A DNA stretch of 64,000 nt from Sphagnum compactum (Eukaryota; Bryophyta; Sphagnopsida; Sphagnales). Below the pieces are notes generated by a model, which saw only the letters and a list, made by a program, of their open reading frames with translations, did not search any database and was not told where the DNA came from. A program made the position numbers and the translations under genes. This document shows positions 11,923 through 26,390 of the stretch, piece by piece. Position 1 is the first letter of the stretch, and every line of letters starts with the position of its first letter. Location: NCBI GenBank assembly GCA_965153455.1, contig OZ234498.1, positions 6,386,001-6,450,000 of the forward strand, in the 5' to 3' direction.

Positions 11923-12805
11923 TTTTGATGACATCCACAAGTGGCATTCACCTTTACATAATAAGGTTTAAAAATAATGAGGGGTATGGTGAATTTGTGT
12001 CTCTTGCTAAAAGTATTATTTAAAGATCCCCAAAAAATCACATGTTGAGAGAAATGCATATTGGGCATTTTTTACTCCATAGCTTTTGGTCAATTGAAAC
12101 ATATGGTATCCTTGGCATCATAGTGCAAGTTATTAAAGGTTTTTTGTTTGCAATGATGGTGCAAAAATGAATTTTTATAATCCCCAAATCATGCGATGTA
12201 TTGTTTGCCATTGGAATCCAATTGATGTTAATGTTAATATGTTTCCCGTGGGAAAAATGAAGGCTTTGTGAGCTATAACAAATATCATAGTACTTTTTTT
12301 TAAAACATTTATCTCATGAACATGTGGAAGTTTGTATGAGGTTGGAGTTGATGTTGGTGAAGAAAGCTTAAGGAGATGGAAATCAATAAGAAACAACAAA
12401 AAAATGAAGAATACCCCTCCTTCTATGATCAATAAGTTTTTTGGCAACCAATGACCTTTTAACAAAGTTGACCTTACACATCATGTCTTTCTTGAATACC
12501 TAGTTTATAAATGACAAAAGGTTAACACCTTTTGTCCTCTATTGAAAATCCATGGCTAAAATGTATGGTTTTAAGAGTCAAAATGTTGTATTTCTATTTT
12601 GACATCAATTGATGATAGATGTGTTGCCAAACATTATGAAAAAAACTAGGGAAAAATTTGTTCTACTCTCACTTATTTCATGCCTTACATGCATAGTCTT
12701 TTTTATTTTTAAATGTCTTGTGGTGGACATGGCACTTTTGCCACAAGTTTTGATTTTACTAAAAATTTATTGGAGCCCACACATGTCATAGTGGGATTTT
12801 TTGTG

Positions 12806-13250
12806 TGTGGTGTTGTTGATGCTTAGCGACAACAAGTCAAAAGTTTTTTTTGTAGTTTTGTTGATGCTTTGAGATTTCACATTTGACGTTTAAAAATTTC
12901 TAGGTATTTTGTATGGTTTTGTTGATGTGTGGGGCGTTGAGTTTGAAAGTTTGTTGGTTTCTTTTGTTCTATTGATGCATGGGAGGCAACAATTCATAAG
13001 CTTTTTGGCATTTTTTGGGCTTTGTTAATGCACAAGGATTTGATTTACTAAAATTATTTTTCATATTTTGTGGTTATGTTGATGTGGGGGGGAGGGGGGG
13101 GGGAGTCACAAGTTTTTTTGTTTTATTGGGGGCTTTATTGATGTGTGGAAGCAACAACCAATGAGTCATTTTTATTTTATGATTATGTGTTATGTCAATG
13201 TCTAAAGCTTTTAATTTTCTATGGTTATGTTGACATGGGGAAGAAACAAC
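12806..13250 (+). repeat. Degenerate tandem repeat around 'tttgttgatg'
   Basis: A loosely repeating pattern of 'ttttgttgatgtgtgg' or 'tattgatgcatgg' followed by GC-richer words and 'caacaa' recurs roughly every 70-90 bp. It is much more eroded than the array at 11.6-11.9 kb and its limits are vague. Confidence 0.4.
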
Positions 13251-13259
13251 AAAGATGTG

Positions 13260-16200
13260 TTGGTTGCTAGTTGCAAGAATGATTTGACCCAAAAAGACCC
13301 ACTTTGAGGAAATAATACATTGTGTGTGTAATTTGCAATGAAAAAAGTATCATGGCCTATTGATGCTTGGGCCACTTGATTAGGACACATGAGATTTTTT
13401 TGTGATCAATATCACATTGTACATTAGGAATTATATGTTCATGTAATCTTAAACACATTCTTAAAAATCATTTCATCATTTTATTTAAAAACCATAAACT
13501 TTAAGAATACCAAATACCACCTCTTCTTTTTTAAAATTAAAATTGTCATTTTAAGGAATCGTTGTTGTTTAAAATTCTATCTAGAACCTTATTTAAAGGT
13601 TCTCATATATACTTCAAAATTTTATCAAGACCACATCTAGAGGTTCCATACTTTTTATAAAAGATTCATGATTAGAATTAAAGGTTTTTGAAAAAATGTA
13701 GAATTGGTCAACATTGCTTTGTATCTAAGGTATAGTCGTTGTAGCCTTTGGATTATGTAAAGAATTTACAACATAAAACCCAAAATGGGTATCCTTGCCC
13801 TTTGTGGAAACCTAACCGACTAGGCTAGAATTTGTTGTTTTGTACAAACAACCATCAACAAGGATGGGACAACAAACTTTTGCAAAATGAAATTTGGATT
13901 TGTTATGACTAAAACTTATGATGAGATGTAAAAGGAGAAGGTTGGATGAAATAGTGTCAAAAGATGCCTCATGTTTTGGTTAGTTGTTTCCTATTCATGA
14001 TGGTGTGAACATTTTTAACTAGAGGATTACACAAAGAAATGTATCTTTTTCAAACTAGTTAGGTTTATTTGTTATGTTTTATTATTGTAGGTGACTATTG
14101 GTGATAGCAAACAACGCATCAAAACAATTGTGGGTGTTTGGTTTGTTGCTAGCTATTAATGTGTGGTGTGATGTTGAATTTTTATTTTTAGTGTTTTTTA
14201 TTCTTTTGATGGTGGTTACTCAATTTGTGGTGGGTGATGAGCATAGGAGTTTGGCAATGATGGATGGTGTTTGTGTCGAAAAAGATTTAAAGGATGGAAG
14301 ACGGTGAAACAAACATTCAACATTAGAAAAATTAAATAACTTTTTATCTTCTTGATGCAAAGACTATTTTTGTTCCAACATGTTAGTATGGAAGGATTGC
14401 AAACAAAGGGTATGTCCTTGAGATAATATAATTTGTGTTTGGGTCTAATTAAATAACCATGGGAATATCTTCCATTGCGACCATGGTTCTTGTGAAGATA
14501 TGAACATGTGCATAAATAAAGATAGGATAATGTGGTGGGTGGTGATGAAAGATCTAGAGGAATGCGAAATGGAACAAGGTTATGGTTGTTTGTCTAAGGA
14601 ATAAGATGATCAACATTTTGGATGTGTTGGGAATATGTTTAAGTTTGTCACCAAGGGTTTGAAAAAGTTTTTTCTTTTTCTCGATTTTTGGGTATAATTA
14701 CTTTAGAAAATATAGTCTCCTCAATGGTTACATATAAGTATGTTAGGGAGAATTTATGGGAGGTTTGTCTTCGGGGCATCAACATATGGGTATGAACTTT
14801 TCAAATTCCATAAATAAGGAGATGGATTTGGGGTGTTTGAAGAGGAAAGATGTAGGGGACATGTCTGTTTGAGAGTTTGAACTTTTGTCTTATGAATGAA
14901 AGGATATATCCATTTTTTAATTTAATGTCAATAACCATACCTAAATTTTCATGATGTTCTATGAAAGGTTTTAAAGAGATCTAATCCCAATGCCACATCC
15001 TTCACTATTTCACCAATATCATTGGCTTCATGCTTCACTTATCTTATGCTAACAACATTGTAACATCACCATAACCATCAAGTGTGGCACCACCATAATA
15101 CCACCAATTAGGGACCACCACAAGTGTAATGCCCCTCATGGCAATGCTCAAAATTGAGCAAAACCTTTTCTAACAATTGCTTTAAAAGAGTCAAGTGCAC
15201 AAGTAACGTACTAGAAACCCTATTTGTAAAAAACTGTTACAAATTGAACAATTATTAGTTAAATCAAGATAACTAAGAAAACAAATTCGGACGATCAAAT
15301 CCATCAATCCCATTGGTTCAAAAAATAAATCTTGAGGCCTAGACACAACTTTATTTTCTTAAACATTGAAAATAATGATCATTTTCTAACATTTCCAATG
15401 GTCCTTTAAAATTTTCACAAACCTACCAAACCCTATAACCTTTACATGTTAACAAACTAACAATAGGTTTCATTGAATTTGAAATTGTTTTCTTGTAACT
15501 TGAAAATTGTGAAGATATGTTTTGCCTTTTGTGTTACTGGCCCTCCCTCTCTCTACCTATCACAAGCTTCATTATGATGTCTTGGTGTCATACATAACTT
15601 ACCCCATCCAATCCAATTCCTTGTGTGTTATACAAATCAATGGCATAATTATGCAAGATTTTAATTTAGTTTTAATTTAGGGTTGGGGGCCATCCCCACA
15701 TGTGCTTGCTTATCCAACCCATAAGAAAATGATGCTTGCACCAAAAATATTCCTCTACAGAGATACACATTGAACAATTTATACATGTTCAATTCATGTC
15801 TTGCAAAACCTTACCCATTTCCAACTAATGTTGGGTAGGTACTTGGGTCTACACCAAGTACACACTACCATAGGACAAGGGCAACTTCAACACATGTCTA
15901 ACAAATAATTAATTAAATTTGAACATTTCCATGTTGAAAATAAAATATTTAAGAATTTTTTTTGGATTTTCCATTTTCCTTTGGAAAAAAAATTTATTTG
16001 AAAAAAATATTTTTTGGGTGAAAATTTCAACATTTTTTGAAATAATTAGTGTCAAACTTGCCAAGATACTTTGGTATGCATATATATGTTGAAGGTGCAA
16101 ATTTGAAAAACTTGCCTCCTACCCATGTTCGCCTCATACTTAGTGCCTTAGAAATTTATAATACGTACTTGCTCTTGTTTCTTACCTTGGCATATATAAA

Positions 16201-16620
16201 TATAATGCATGGCAACCAAAGGTTCAAAAAACATAATAGGTTGCTTATGTGGTTTTTAATTGAACAACCACTTTGGTAACATATTATTGAAATACAGTTT
16301 TTGTTGAAGAGCCACGAGTATGTACCCCTTTCCACCCAATGGATGAAACCAATGTTGTCAAGTTATCTAGAAACATCTAGATATCTATATGGATAATCAT
16401 TAGATATGGATTAATCCATATCCAATTTTTAAAAAAACATTTGAATAGTTGGTTTTATACACAACACGATATGCCTAGACTTATACTACCCTTATATATA
16501 ATTGTATTTGGCCATTAGGGTTTTAAAGTGCCAAATAAGTGTCCATTTCATTTAAGGTTTAGGAAGAACCCTACTTTTGGCACTTTAAACTTTCCCTAAC
16601 CTCATAAGTCACTCTTGGCA
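13260..16620. other. AT-rich stretch with no feature recognised
   Basis: Short open frames such as the 69-codon one at 14098-14307 show no domain, no splice-supported extension and a low-complexity composition. Nothing here can be supported as a gene. Confidence 0.5.
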
Positions 16621-16624
16621 TTTT

Positions 16625-17060
16625 GTGCTTTCCTTGAGCTTTATAACAACCATGTGAACTTTGATTTGTTTTTAGCTTCACAAGGTGCTTCTATATTTAT
16701 TTTGCTTTGAGCTTCATCACAATCGGGTGAGCTTTGCAACAATGGAGTGCTTCACTTTTTGTTTCATTTTGAGTTTCCGAAGGTGTTTCCATATTTGTTT
16801 TGCTTTAAATTTTGCAATATTTGGGTGAACTTTGCAATAACTAGGTGGTTCAATTTGTGTTTTGCTTTAAGCTTTGCAACACTTGGTGTTTCTTTTTTGA
16901 TTTGCTCCTTTGCAACAATTGAATGTTGTGTTTTCTTCTTTGAATATCGAACCTTGCATTCATGTTATTTTCTTCGAACCATGTAATTAATTTTTGCACT
17001 TTTGTTTGAGCTTTAGCCTTTTTTGTTGTTTTGTTTTGTAATGGATGCAATTTTTTTCGG
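16625..17060 (+). repeat. Degenerate tandem repeat around 'gctttgcaaca / ttttgcttt'
   Basis: Words such as 'tttgctttgagcttcatcac', 'tttgctttaaattttgcaat' and 'tttgctttaagctttgcaac' recur about every 60-85 bp, separated by 'ggtgaactttgcaat' and 'aggtgcttc' blocks. The open frames on both strands here are by-products of the repeat. Confidence 0.5.
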
Positions 17061-18879
17061 CAATGGATGTAATTCAAGAGGAGCTTTGAATTTGCTAATT
17101 GGTGGTTTTAGGAGAATTTGGTGTTCATTTATTACAAATTGAAAAGAGTTTTGTGCATTGCGCAATAGAAGTAAGCTTCAAAATTTTCATTTTTAATTAT
17201 GTTCTTTTTGTTTTTTGGGAGCTTAAAGGTCATGTTTGTGTTGGTTTTAATGTGTTTTCTTCTTTCATGTGTAGGTGCAATTTGTGTATTTGATGGTTTA
17301 AAATAATGACTTTTGTTTTATTAAAAATGTGGGTAGAGTTTATGAAGATTCATCAATTGCCGCCACTCAATTGGTCTCTTAGTTTTAGATGTTAAAAATG
17401 TGCATTTACAAACTAAAAACTTGTTAGATGTTGAAGTTCAATAATTTATAACTATAAAAACATAAGTTATGTTGTGGAAACCTCATCATTGAATGTTTAT
17501 GTGTTGGGGGTTTTTTACCCACAATGACAACTTCCTTGTTGATTTGGAAAATTCATAAATGTTATGATGCATCCATTTGTAAATATGAGTATGAAATTGA
17601 TAATGTTTTGATGCAAATATCTATTTTTCATAAGGGTTTTATTAAATACATCAAATTAAATATTGCAACTCCTATGAAAACTCGTTGTGTAAATCATTAG
17701 TTTTGAAAACATGGTTTTGTGAAACATTAGTTTGTTGTGATAAAAGTTTTCATGAACCATAGAGCTACCTTTGCATAGTTTGTAGTGCACATGAAGTGTT
17801 GTTGTCAACAGAGCTTATTGTGTCATGAATTTTTGGAAGGAAGACGAAAGGTGGTGCAATAACACCTAAAGTACTAGGATTCAAGCCTTTGTTGCATTAT
17901 TGTCATTTGAGGCTTTAGGGTTTGAAAAGGGCACACAAACTTCAAGTCAATAAAAACGTCAATTTGAATGGCGTTGAATGCTACACCAATTGATGTTACT
18001 CCTAGCTTAATAGATAGTGGCATTACCATCGATGACATGGTATCTAAGGCTTAAACCTCAAGTGTGGTTCTTGTTCTTCAAGATTCTAATGCAACAAAAT
18101 TAGACGACACAATAAAACACAAAGGGGACATTGTAGCAATGCAAGCAAGCATGGAAGGAGACCAAAAACACTTATTGCATGAGGTGTTGCCAATATACGC
18201 ATAAGAGGATCCTTACCTTATCAACCTTTTTGGTTGACAGAAGTACATTGACATCGTTAATAAAGCTCCAACAAGATGGGTGGATGGGGTATGTAAATAA
18301 TTCCACATTGTGTTTTTTGTATGAAATGTTGCTGCCACAAGATAATGGTTTAGGAAATGTCATTTTTTTCTTTAGTTTGTTAGTGTAAGCATGTAGGTAG
18401 ACACATTTTCTTTTGCAATAAGAAGTTTTAGGTTTACTGAAATGTTCTGGTGGGTTTTGGCCCCACCTTAAAACATAAACAGTAAAACATCTATGTTCTT
18501 GCATGTTTTTCTGTTTTGTTTTGTAGTATGCCTTGATATGCATTACGTTATTTAATGAATGTGGGAATTTAAAGTCATGGCTGATCATATTGGATTAACA
18601 TCATCAATGAAGGCTATCCATATTTATGCCATTTAAATTTTTTGCCATAGTTTGATTTTTTGGTTCTACAATGGTTATATGTGAGGTTAGAAAAATGTGG
18701 TTTTTTGTTTAGGTGTTTGGAGGTTTGAAAGGGAATAGTTACATATATCAAGTCTTCTATGCAACAAAGTAGGCACCATTATGTTACATTATACTTTGAG
18801 GATGTATATGATAAACTTGCTTTGGAAGTGCATTTCAATGTGAAATGCCTTGATATGCCAATCAGAAATAAACCTTCCT

Positions 18880-19319
18880 TCTAATGCACTTACTACAAGA
18901 AGTGTTTCAAGCACAAAAACACTCTCCATTATCACCAAATGATGATGCAATGTCCCAAATATAAGGGGAAGGCACTGTTAAAAATGTACCCCACATGGAC
19001 GAAAGTTGAAGCAAAAAAATTCACACAATTGGGAGAGAAGTTTGGGAAGAATTTGCCTAGGAAATCGAAGCACACACACGTAGATGAAATGGAAAACCCA
19101 TCCAAAAAGGTTGCACTATCATCTAGACAAGGGAAAACAACTAGTATGCCTCCTCCAAAGGCTAGAACCTTTAAACATATAGAGGTTCTTGAGCTAAGTA
19201 GTGATGATGATTTTTCATCAAGACCAATTCAAACGATGGGTAAATCCACATTACCACATTCTACCAAGTCCTTCATAGGATTTCAATTTTTTTTATGTTA
19301 TGTGGTTGTCTATGTGTAA
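18880..19319 (+). pseudogene. Remnant of a transposon-type coding region with a decayed zinc finger
   Basis: An interrupted frame reads CTYYKKCFKHKNTLHYH...QCPKY (about 18884-18960), which looks like a zinc finger that has lost one cysteine. It is followed by a lysine- and serine-rich stretch with IEVLELSSDDD (about 19175-19210), and a stop just before the zinc-finger segment (at 18883) interrupts the frame upstream. BED- or C2H2-type fingers ahead of a linker are usual at the N-terminus of plant hAT transposases. This could be the start of the element whose C-terminus lies at 24.8 kb, but about 4.4 kb of eroded sequence separates them. Confidence 0.4.
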
Positions 19320-22300
19320 AGTCTCTAAGACTTTGGTTTTGGTTTTTATCTTAGGTTTGTGTAGTGTAATTGTATTTATTCTACATTTTTTTGGCATGAA
19401 TCTGACCAAAAATTCCTATTAGAAACATGGTTCATAAAAATATGCCTCACTGGCCATTTTTGGTAGAGGTTGGGAATATGCAACAAAAGGCCACAAACAA
19501 CATACAAAAAAAGCCTCCAATTACAAAGCCAAAACTTGTCATTGAAAGGAACACTACTGATGCACATATGTCCTTGTTTTTAACACAACCACCTTGTTAA
19601 TAAAGGTTGCAACTCATCAAATTATAGCTAACATTGAGGCAAAGGTAAGAGCCCATGTTGAAACTTTCAAAGTGGAGAGCTCATGTGAGTTGCTTACACC
19701 TCCACCAAAAGTTAAAATGAGAGGGCTTTACATTCTATTGTTTGAAATATACACTATCATGAACAGAACAATTTTGGAAGCTTTTAAATAAACAATGTCT
19801 CTTCTCATGAAGATGGAAACGAATGGCATTTTAAGCAACGCACTTATGTCCGCATTTGGGCAATGGTATCTATTTCCACCAATAAGTACATTTTTCATAC
19901 CTAATTTTTTTTCTTGATGTGTGTACACGTTCTTTTTCAATGATATTTTACTAATTCCAATTTGTTATTGTAGACTATTGGTGGGATTGAAAGGACAGAC
20001 CAAATTTTCAAGGTTGTGATATATATCAAATAGTGAGAGTAAATCTTACATCAAAGCTAACGATAAAGGCACAAAGAACATTAAGCAAAGGGTTATGTGT
20101 TATTCAAACATCATTTACTTACATGTTGAAGTGAAGTGGAACAAAGAAATGAAAATTGAGGGTAACAAATGTTGTTCACAAATGGGGTGGTCAGTGCAAA
20201 AACCAATTTGTGAGATTTCCATTAGGATAATTAAACCACTAAAAACATTTCGAAAGGAGGTTCCAATGGACATAAAAACTGCATTGCCGTCATGAGGCAC
20301 ATGTTATGTGAGAAGGTCCACATACCTAAGAACATTTATTTCGACTTGAGAGTTGTCCATAATTATAACATTATGCCTTTAGTCCTCTAACAAACATTGG
20401 GATAATGCATGCAGAATAGGATGAAGGTCGATTTCCCTAACTTTTCCAATGGCAATGAATGTGACAAATATTCCATTATGCCACTCATTCAACACCATCA
20501 TGGTGTAAAGGGGGTACTGCAAATAATAAAAATGTAGTGTTAGGAATAATGGTCAAGTAGGTTATACTTATACAAAACTTAAGTTGTAGATGTAAAACAA
20601 TGGATGAAATGAACCCACCTCTGGTTCGTGCCAAATGTTGCATCAAAAGATATTGAACTTTTGTGTCCAAACTTTTTTCATCATTTTTGCTTGCCAAGGG
20701 GTTTGGATGCCAAGTGTGAATGGGGTATCTTTCCATCTCGGTTGGGCATGTTCATATCCATTGGGGCATGTTCATATCCAACAACAAGTTTATGGTCAAG
20801 GCAAACCTCACCTTATTTTTTTTATGCTCTAGATTGAGGTATCAATTGACATAGACTTGGGTCTAGGTATGGTTGTTTTGCTATGAAACACCTTTGACAA
20901 TTGCGTTTGATTGACATATCGGCCAATGTTTTGGAGATTTTAGTGCTCATTTTTGCACCTTGGTTGGATTTTGCGAACTCCAACAAATTGTTTTCCCCCT
21001 TCCTCCTCTTCAATGTATCCTTTTGCTTGTGGTGTTTCCGTTTATGTTATGTGGACAAAAACTTTTGCATGTCATGTGAAGTCACTCTTGTTCTATCTTC
21101 TAGCCCGAAGTTACAATTGAACCTAAAGATTATGGACATTGGATGTGAGGTGAAAACTTAGAGATTGTGGACATTTTGCAAAAATTATGGTTAATAATGG
21201 GTGGGGTATGCATGTCATTTGTTAACTTGTACACAAATGATGAATTGTTTGCTCGAAGGTGTGTAAGAGTGTCCAAGGCAAAGGATCGAACATGCTCTTT
21301 TGTTTTGTTGAACTTACACAAAAAAATTTCATTGTCTTGTTCACCATCCACAAAATCTTGCAAGCAGTCCCATGGAATCGCTACAATTTCATTATGGGTG
21401 TACAAGCTTCTTCCATATGTTACATGAGGCAACCATTGTATGTCACACTTTTAAAATGGCCAAAGAGGAGGTTACTACATAGTTATTTTCAACACTTCAA
21501 GTAAGTCCCTTTCTTGACTAGTAACACAAGTTTCCTGCACCATGTCCATAATTCCTAAACCGGTCAACATAATTGTAAGATCATTTATTGGGAAATGAAA
21601 AATCATTCACAGTAGAACATGTATCAAGAAAAATATTTGAGAACATGTAATGTAAACCCATGGGACAACAATTTAAACAATTGTGGGTTGGTTTGCATTG
21701 TTACATTTTTTTGGATTATCCCACATAACATCAAATTTGAATTCCCTTCAGTATAAAAATTGGGGCAAAAAGGGGTGAAGGTGCTGGTGTGCCAAATGGT
21801 TGGTACCTATGTTTTGTACATCATCCACATGAGATTTGTCCTCTTGGCTTGCCATATCCACAATTATCCAAATGTATGGCAATTGAAAATTTGTAATGTT
21901 CTTTGCCAAAATTGGAAAAGACAACCTTGACACAACAATACATTTCAAACCAATAACACCTTTATACATTAGTTAAAATGCAACCAACAAATATACATGG
22001 GGTGAATGGTAAGGTTTGGGTAAGTTGATCCACATAACAAAACTTCTCTAAATCTGTTATTTTTATCAAGTAATGGAAATATAATAGTAAGATGCCCTAA
22101 ATGAAATGCATGTAGGGAATAAACTATCTTCTTGTATTTCAAGGTGAAAACACATTACCAGGGGGGGGGGGGGAGGGGGGCACTTTGGGCACTTTGATGA
22201 CATGTATGTAAAATATATTTCTATAAAATGTGTTGCATTTAATTTTGGGTTTCACTTTTTGGTGTTTGGGCTTGATATTTTTATTTTCACAAAGTAATGA

Positions 22301-23739
22301 CATATAATATTATTTGAAAAAAAGAAACAAAATTTAAAAGATTAAAATCAAGGAATAATGAATATATTTATGGTATATGCAATATAATATAGTTTGTTTT
22401 TATTTTTGGAATGCACTAGGTTTATGTTTGAAATGAAATTTAAAAAATGACTCACTTCACGTATCTTGTCATCTTCCATTTGAACGTGATAATTTTTCAA
22501 AATGTTAATTTACTACATACTTATGGTCATTGCCCCAAAAACACCCATTTGTTATATTATAATTATCAAAATTTTCACATGGCTCATAAACTTATTATAA
22601 TCTTATTGAATCATGATGCTTAATAAATGCTACAAATTTCATAAAAACTAAAAATCATTTCAATCATTTTTTGAGTATATTTTCATTTTTAACACGTTGT
22701 GATGTATATATTTTTTGGCACAAATATACTCTAACATCACATCATATTAGATTAAGAAGTCCAATTTTTTTGGAATTTGATCTATTTGGTTTTGACCTAC
22801 CATAATATGCAAAAACATTGTGAAAATCCTTCATAATAATGACATGGTTGAAGTTCAAACATGGGACCCCTAAAAAATAGTATAATGTGACAACAATTTT
22901 GGCGCCCCCCCTAATGTGCTTTCACCCTTTAGTAATACCTTGTTAAAATTGAAAACAACAAAACAATGTAGTCTTGTCTACAATTGTTGCTTGAAGAAGG
23001 AAACATGTGAATCTTGAAGTTGACATTTACATTAGATGCAAGGATGTAGCGTGGAGCTAAAATAGTTAATTGTAGTTGTTTCATAGACCTCATTTAAAAA
23101 TCCTTTATTTTTAATAAATTTCAAATTTGATCCCGCGTAGAATAATTGCATTTTTTTAGAATGAAAAAATTTGAAGAGATGCAATCAATGATGGATGACA
23201 GAAGGTTTTCCAATGATGTGAATTCATATGTTTTGTCGACAGTGATAGGAGGTAAGTTAAGATGTGCCATGTGGTAGCTTTGGTGGTGGGGTTTGCGCAT
23301 TGAAATGTTATCAGATAGAGCTCGTTAGGGGGTGTTTAGTGCCCCGTTGAAAATTCGTGTGGAATGTGCACAATTTGAATTGTTTGCTTAGAGGAAACAA
23401 TGGGTTAGTGAAAAGGTGTTAAAACCAAATCATAGTCAATAACTATGGAAGAAAAAAATGGGTCCATTCAGTTATGTAAATATTGCATTCTTTGGTGCCA
23501 TAAACCTTTTTAAAAAATGATGAAACATAGTAGACGTTTTTTGACCATTGGGTGTTTTTTACATTTGCAATGGTTATAAGCCCTTCTTTGCTTATGAAAA
23601 TATTTGGTTTTAAACGTTAGTTCTATGCCAATGCCCTTATGTTCAATGTCCTTCTCACTTTTCTTTTGTGGAAATATTGTTTCTTGCCATGGTTAAGAAG
23701 ACAATGCATGTTTTGCCAAATCTTATTTCTACAACAACA
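19320..23739. other. Eroded sequence, probably transposon-derived
   Basis: Short plus-strand open pieces (19594-19791, 20095-20295) and a plus-strand frame near 21167-21504 suggest decayed coding sequence. No domain can be named. A run of 13 G starts at 22161. The rest is AT-rich and featureless. Confidence 0.4.
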
Positions 23740-24791
23740 TTTTGTACAAGTTTTCATTTGTGGATGTCTTGAGGTGAAGTTGACACATTTGGTTTAGTTA
23801 TTAGTGTGTCAACTTCACCTTTGGACAAAATGAAGCTTGGGTGTCCATGCATGTTGACATTGGGTTGTGTGAAATGAATGAGATAATTGGGCTTTCCATA
23901 GCTAAACGACTTTAGTCTTTATAAAAAAAATTGGTTTGTTGCATTAGGCGAATGCATTTGTAAAAATGAAGGCAATAATTTAACAATTATGGCAACAACT
24001 TTGCAACCCATAATTAATGTTGAGTCTTTAAAATTGTTTAATGAAGGTACTTATTTTGGGCACCTAATGTTTAAAACATGTTGATATTCTACAAATGATG
24101 ACAAGGTTTTTATTCATTGAAACATGTGAATGTGAAAAAGGCTTAGGATGGTTTATAAAAAATAATTACATGGACCAAAAAGTTTGGGAAAGGGAAACAA
24201 AAGTGGGGAAGGGCTTGTTTTGACATCAAGGTGTGAGACCAAAAACTTAACGTTCACGAAGGTTTCATGAAGACTAGATTTGCTAGCAAAGTCATTATAT
24301 TTGAAGAGAGTTTGGAGATTAAAAAAGACCATAATTCTATATGTTATGGGAGGTCACATAAAACCCTATTATCAATGTGCATCTATAGCAATAATTGATG
24401 TCTTGGGTGGGGATTTGGAAGAAAATATATTTGGTGTTGCAGCTTCAATTGAATTGAAGAGTCTTCATATTCATTTATTGAAGAATTATCTTTTATTAGG
24501 AAGCTTTATATTCTCCCATTTGCATGTGCATATCCACTTGCTTGGTGGTGCATCCATGAGAGCAAGTTTTTGACTATGGGTTTCCTTGCAAAACATATTC
24601 ATGAAATCTTGAGTTCACAAATAAAAATTAAATGTGTGTTGAGTTTTGTTGGCATGTTGATAGCTTTAAAACATTATCATTTAGAGGTGAAAACCATGAA
24701 TCAAATTATCATTGTGCATATGAATTGGCTTGATGACTTAGGTTTCAATTGCAAGTTGAATTCAAATTCCAAAATTTTATTGAAAGGGTAA
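23740..24791 (+). mobile_element. Decayed hAT transposase (C-terminal half)
   Basis: Frame-shifted plus-strand translation gives, in order, a LWMS*GEVDTFGLVI block (about 23760), CKNEGNNLTIMATTLQPII (about 23950), ITWTKKFGKGKQKWGRACFD (about 24165), KTRFASKVIIFEESLE (about 24270) and, at the end, AYPLAWWCIHESKF...GFLAKHIHEILSSQI...VLSFVGMLIALKHYHLEV (about 24525-24700). The last is the hAT dimerisation domain, whose usual form is PLxWWxxHExxFPxxxxLAxxILxIPxSQ. Stops and frame changes break the reading in several places, so the copy is dead. A plausible upstream continuation begins about 23160. The 8-bp duplication around the MITE at 10758 shows that hAT activity existed in this genome. Confidence 0.75.
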
Positions 24792-25503
24792 GTTTTGGGA
24801 GGGGGCGGGGGGGGAGAGAAATTGACTTGATTGAAGAAGCTAGCGCTTTTGAACAATTGTACATTTGATGGTGATCAATTGTATCAGATTAAGGTGGGTT
24901 TGTGTGAGGTGTGGTTGGGGCAAGCAACTTATGTTGCAATAGCGTAGACTTTCGAAAAACTAAAGTTCACTAATTCCTTACAAATTACTTTGTTTTGGAT
25001 TTTGTTCATGATGTTTTTGCTTTAGGAGGCAAGGTTATACTCTTGCAAATGTTTTTTGAAGCAACAATACTTGCAAATTTGCGATACATAACCCTTTGTG
25101 CATATCCATCTTGTTTCAAACATTCAAATGTGACCTATTCATAACCAATTAAAAGGAAGGAAAAATGAAATTGAATGTGCAGCTAGCTACTATTGTAAGA
25201 AATTGAATTTTATTTTGGAACACATATTCCTCCTAAATAAAAAAGTGACTATCCTTGAGGGGTATACACTAATGATCCAAAAGTTGATAATGGCTCATAA
25301 TTTTGCATTTTGAAATTATAAAAAACCAATTAACCAGCCCCCCGGGTCCAGGATGCTTCACACAATTAAGAAACTCCTAAGGGGAACCATCTCCTGGTTT
25401 AATTTATGTTGGGCTGCCTATTCTGTCAATTCATTTGTGTTGATGCAATAAAATGCCCACTAACCAGTTCTGTATAGATAAGCTGTTTGCCCTAACTGAG
25501 TAA

Positions 25504-25530
25504 GTGTGTGTGTGTGTATATATATATATA
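25504..25530 (+). repeat. (GT)n(AT)n microsatellite
   Basis: About seven GT followed by about seven AT dinucleotides. Confidence 0.85.
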
Positions 25531-26330
25531 CCTATATTTGCTTCTTGGGAGACTGCATATGGTACTTAGTACTTACTTTATTGAGAGCATGGATCTGATT
25601 GCCTTGCCTTGTTATAAATGATTTCAAAGCAGCTTCACCCATGCACCCATTATTTGGGCCTCTATAATTAGTGTTAGTTACATCCAATATAGAGTGCTAA
25701 TTGTTTCAGCAGCCCCACTCATGAAACATGAAAATTTGGACATCATAAAATTATGGTGACACACTCTAATGTTTCCGCAGCTTTGCTTATACACATGCAA
25801 ATTTGAACAATACAACCGTGAGCAACTAATTTAATCTCTCACCACCTGAGCCAATCATTATGAACAACCAATCAGAAGCAGTCGTGTTTTTATTTTTGTG
25901 GGCGCTTACGGAGACTAATGAGTTGTGTGTTGATGTACCACCGTACAAGGCCAAATCCATTTTAGTGATACTGTGAAGGCTGTACTTCATACCCTGTACC
26001 ATGTACAGGCCATTGCACTTGTGCTTGTGGAGCTTCTCTTATGGGATATCAGCAAGAAATATTCTTATATTTACCTATTTACCTTTTATTTACTGGCAAA
26101 ATTTCTCCTAAAAGTGTAATTAAAAATTAGAAATGTGAATATGAAGCTATTTTTCAGATCTTTTGAATCCTCCTTGAAAAAAAGTACATTGTTAAATATC
26201 TGTACTTGGTTCAAGTAGGTAGCAAAAAATTTATCAAAAAAAGAAATAAAAAAAAAATAAAAAAAAATAAAAAAAAATATATATATAACAAGAGATTTAA
26301 TTTTAAAATTGTCACATCTTGATTTTTATA

Positions 26331-26390
26331 GTCAAATTTGGCTAAATCTTCTTATGGATGATTGCCACTCTGATTACATCACAAAATTGA
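26331..26390 (-). repeat. Outlying copy of the TAGCCA/TGGCTA repeat
   Basis: 'caaatttggctaaatcttct' followed by 'tatggatgattgccactctg' is a reverse-orientation copy of the repeat clustered at 39.6-46.0 kb. It also keeps part of the wider unit: the upstream 'ggttcaagtaggtagcaaaa' near 26210 matches flanks in the cluster. Confidence 0.65.
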
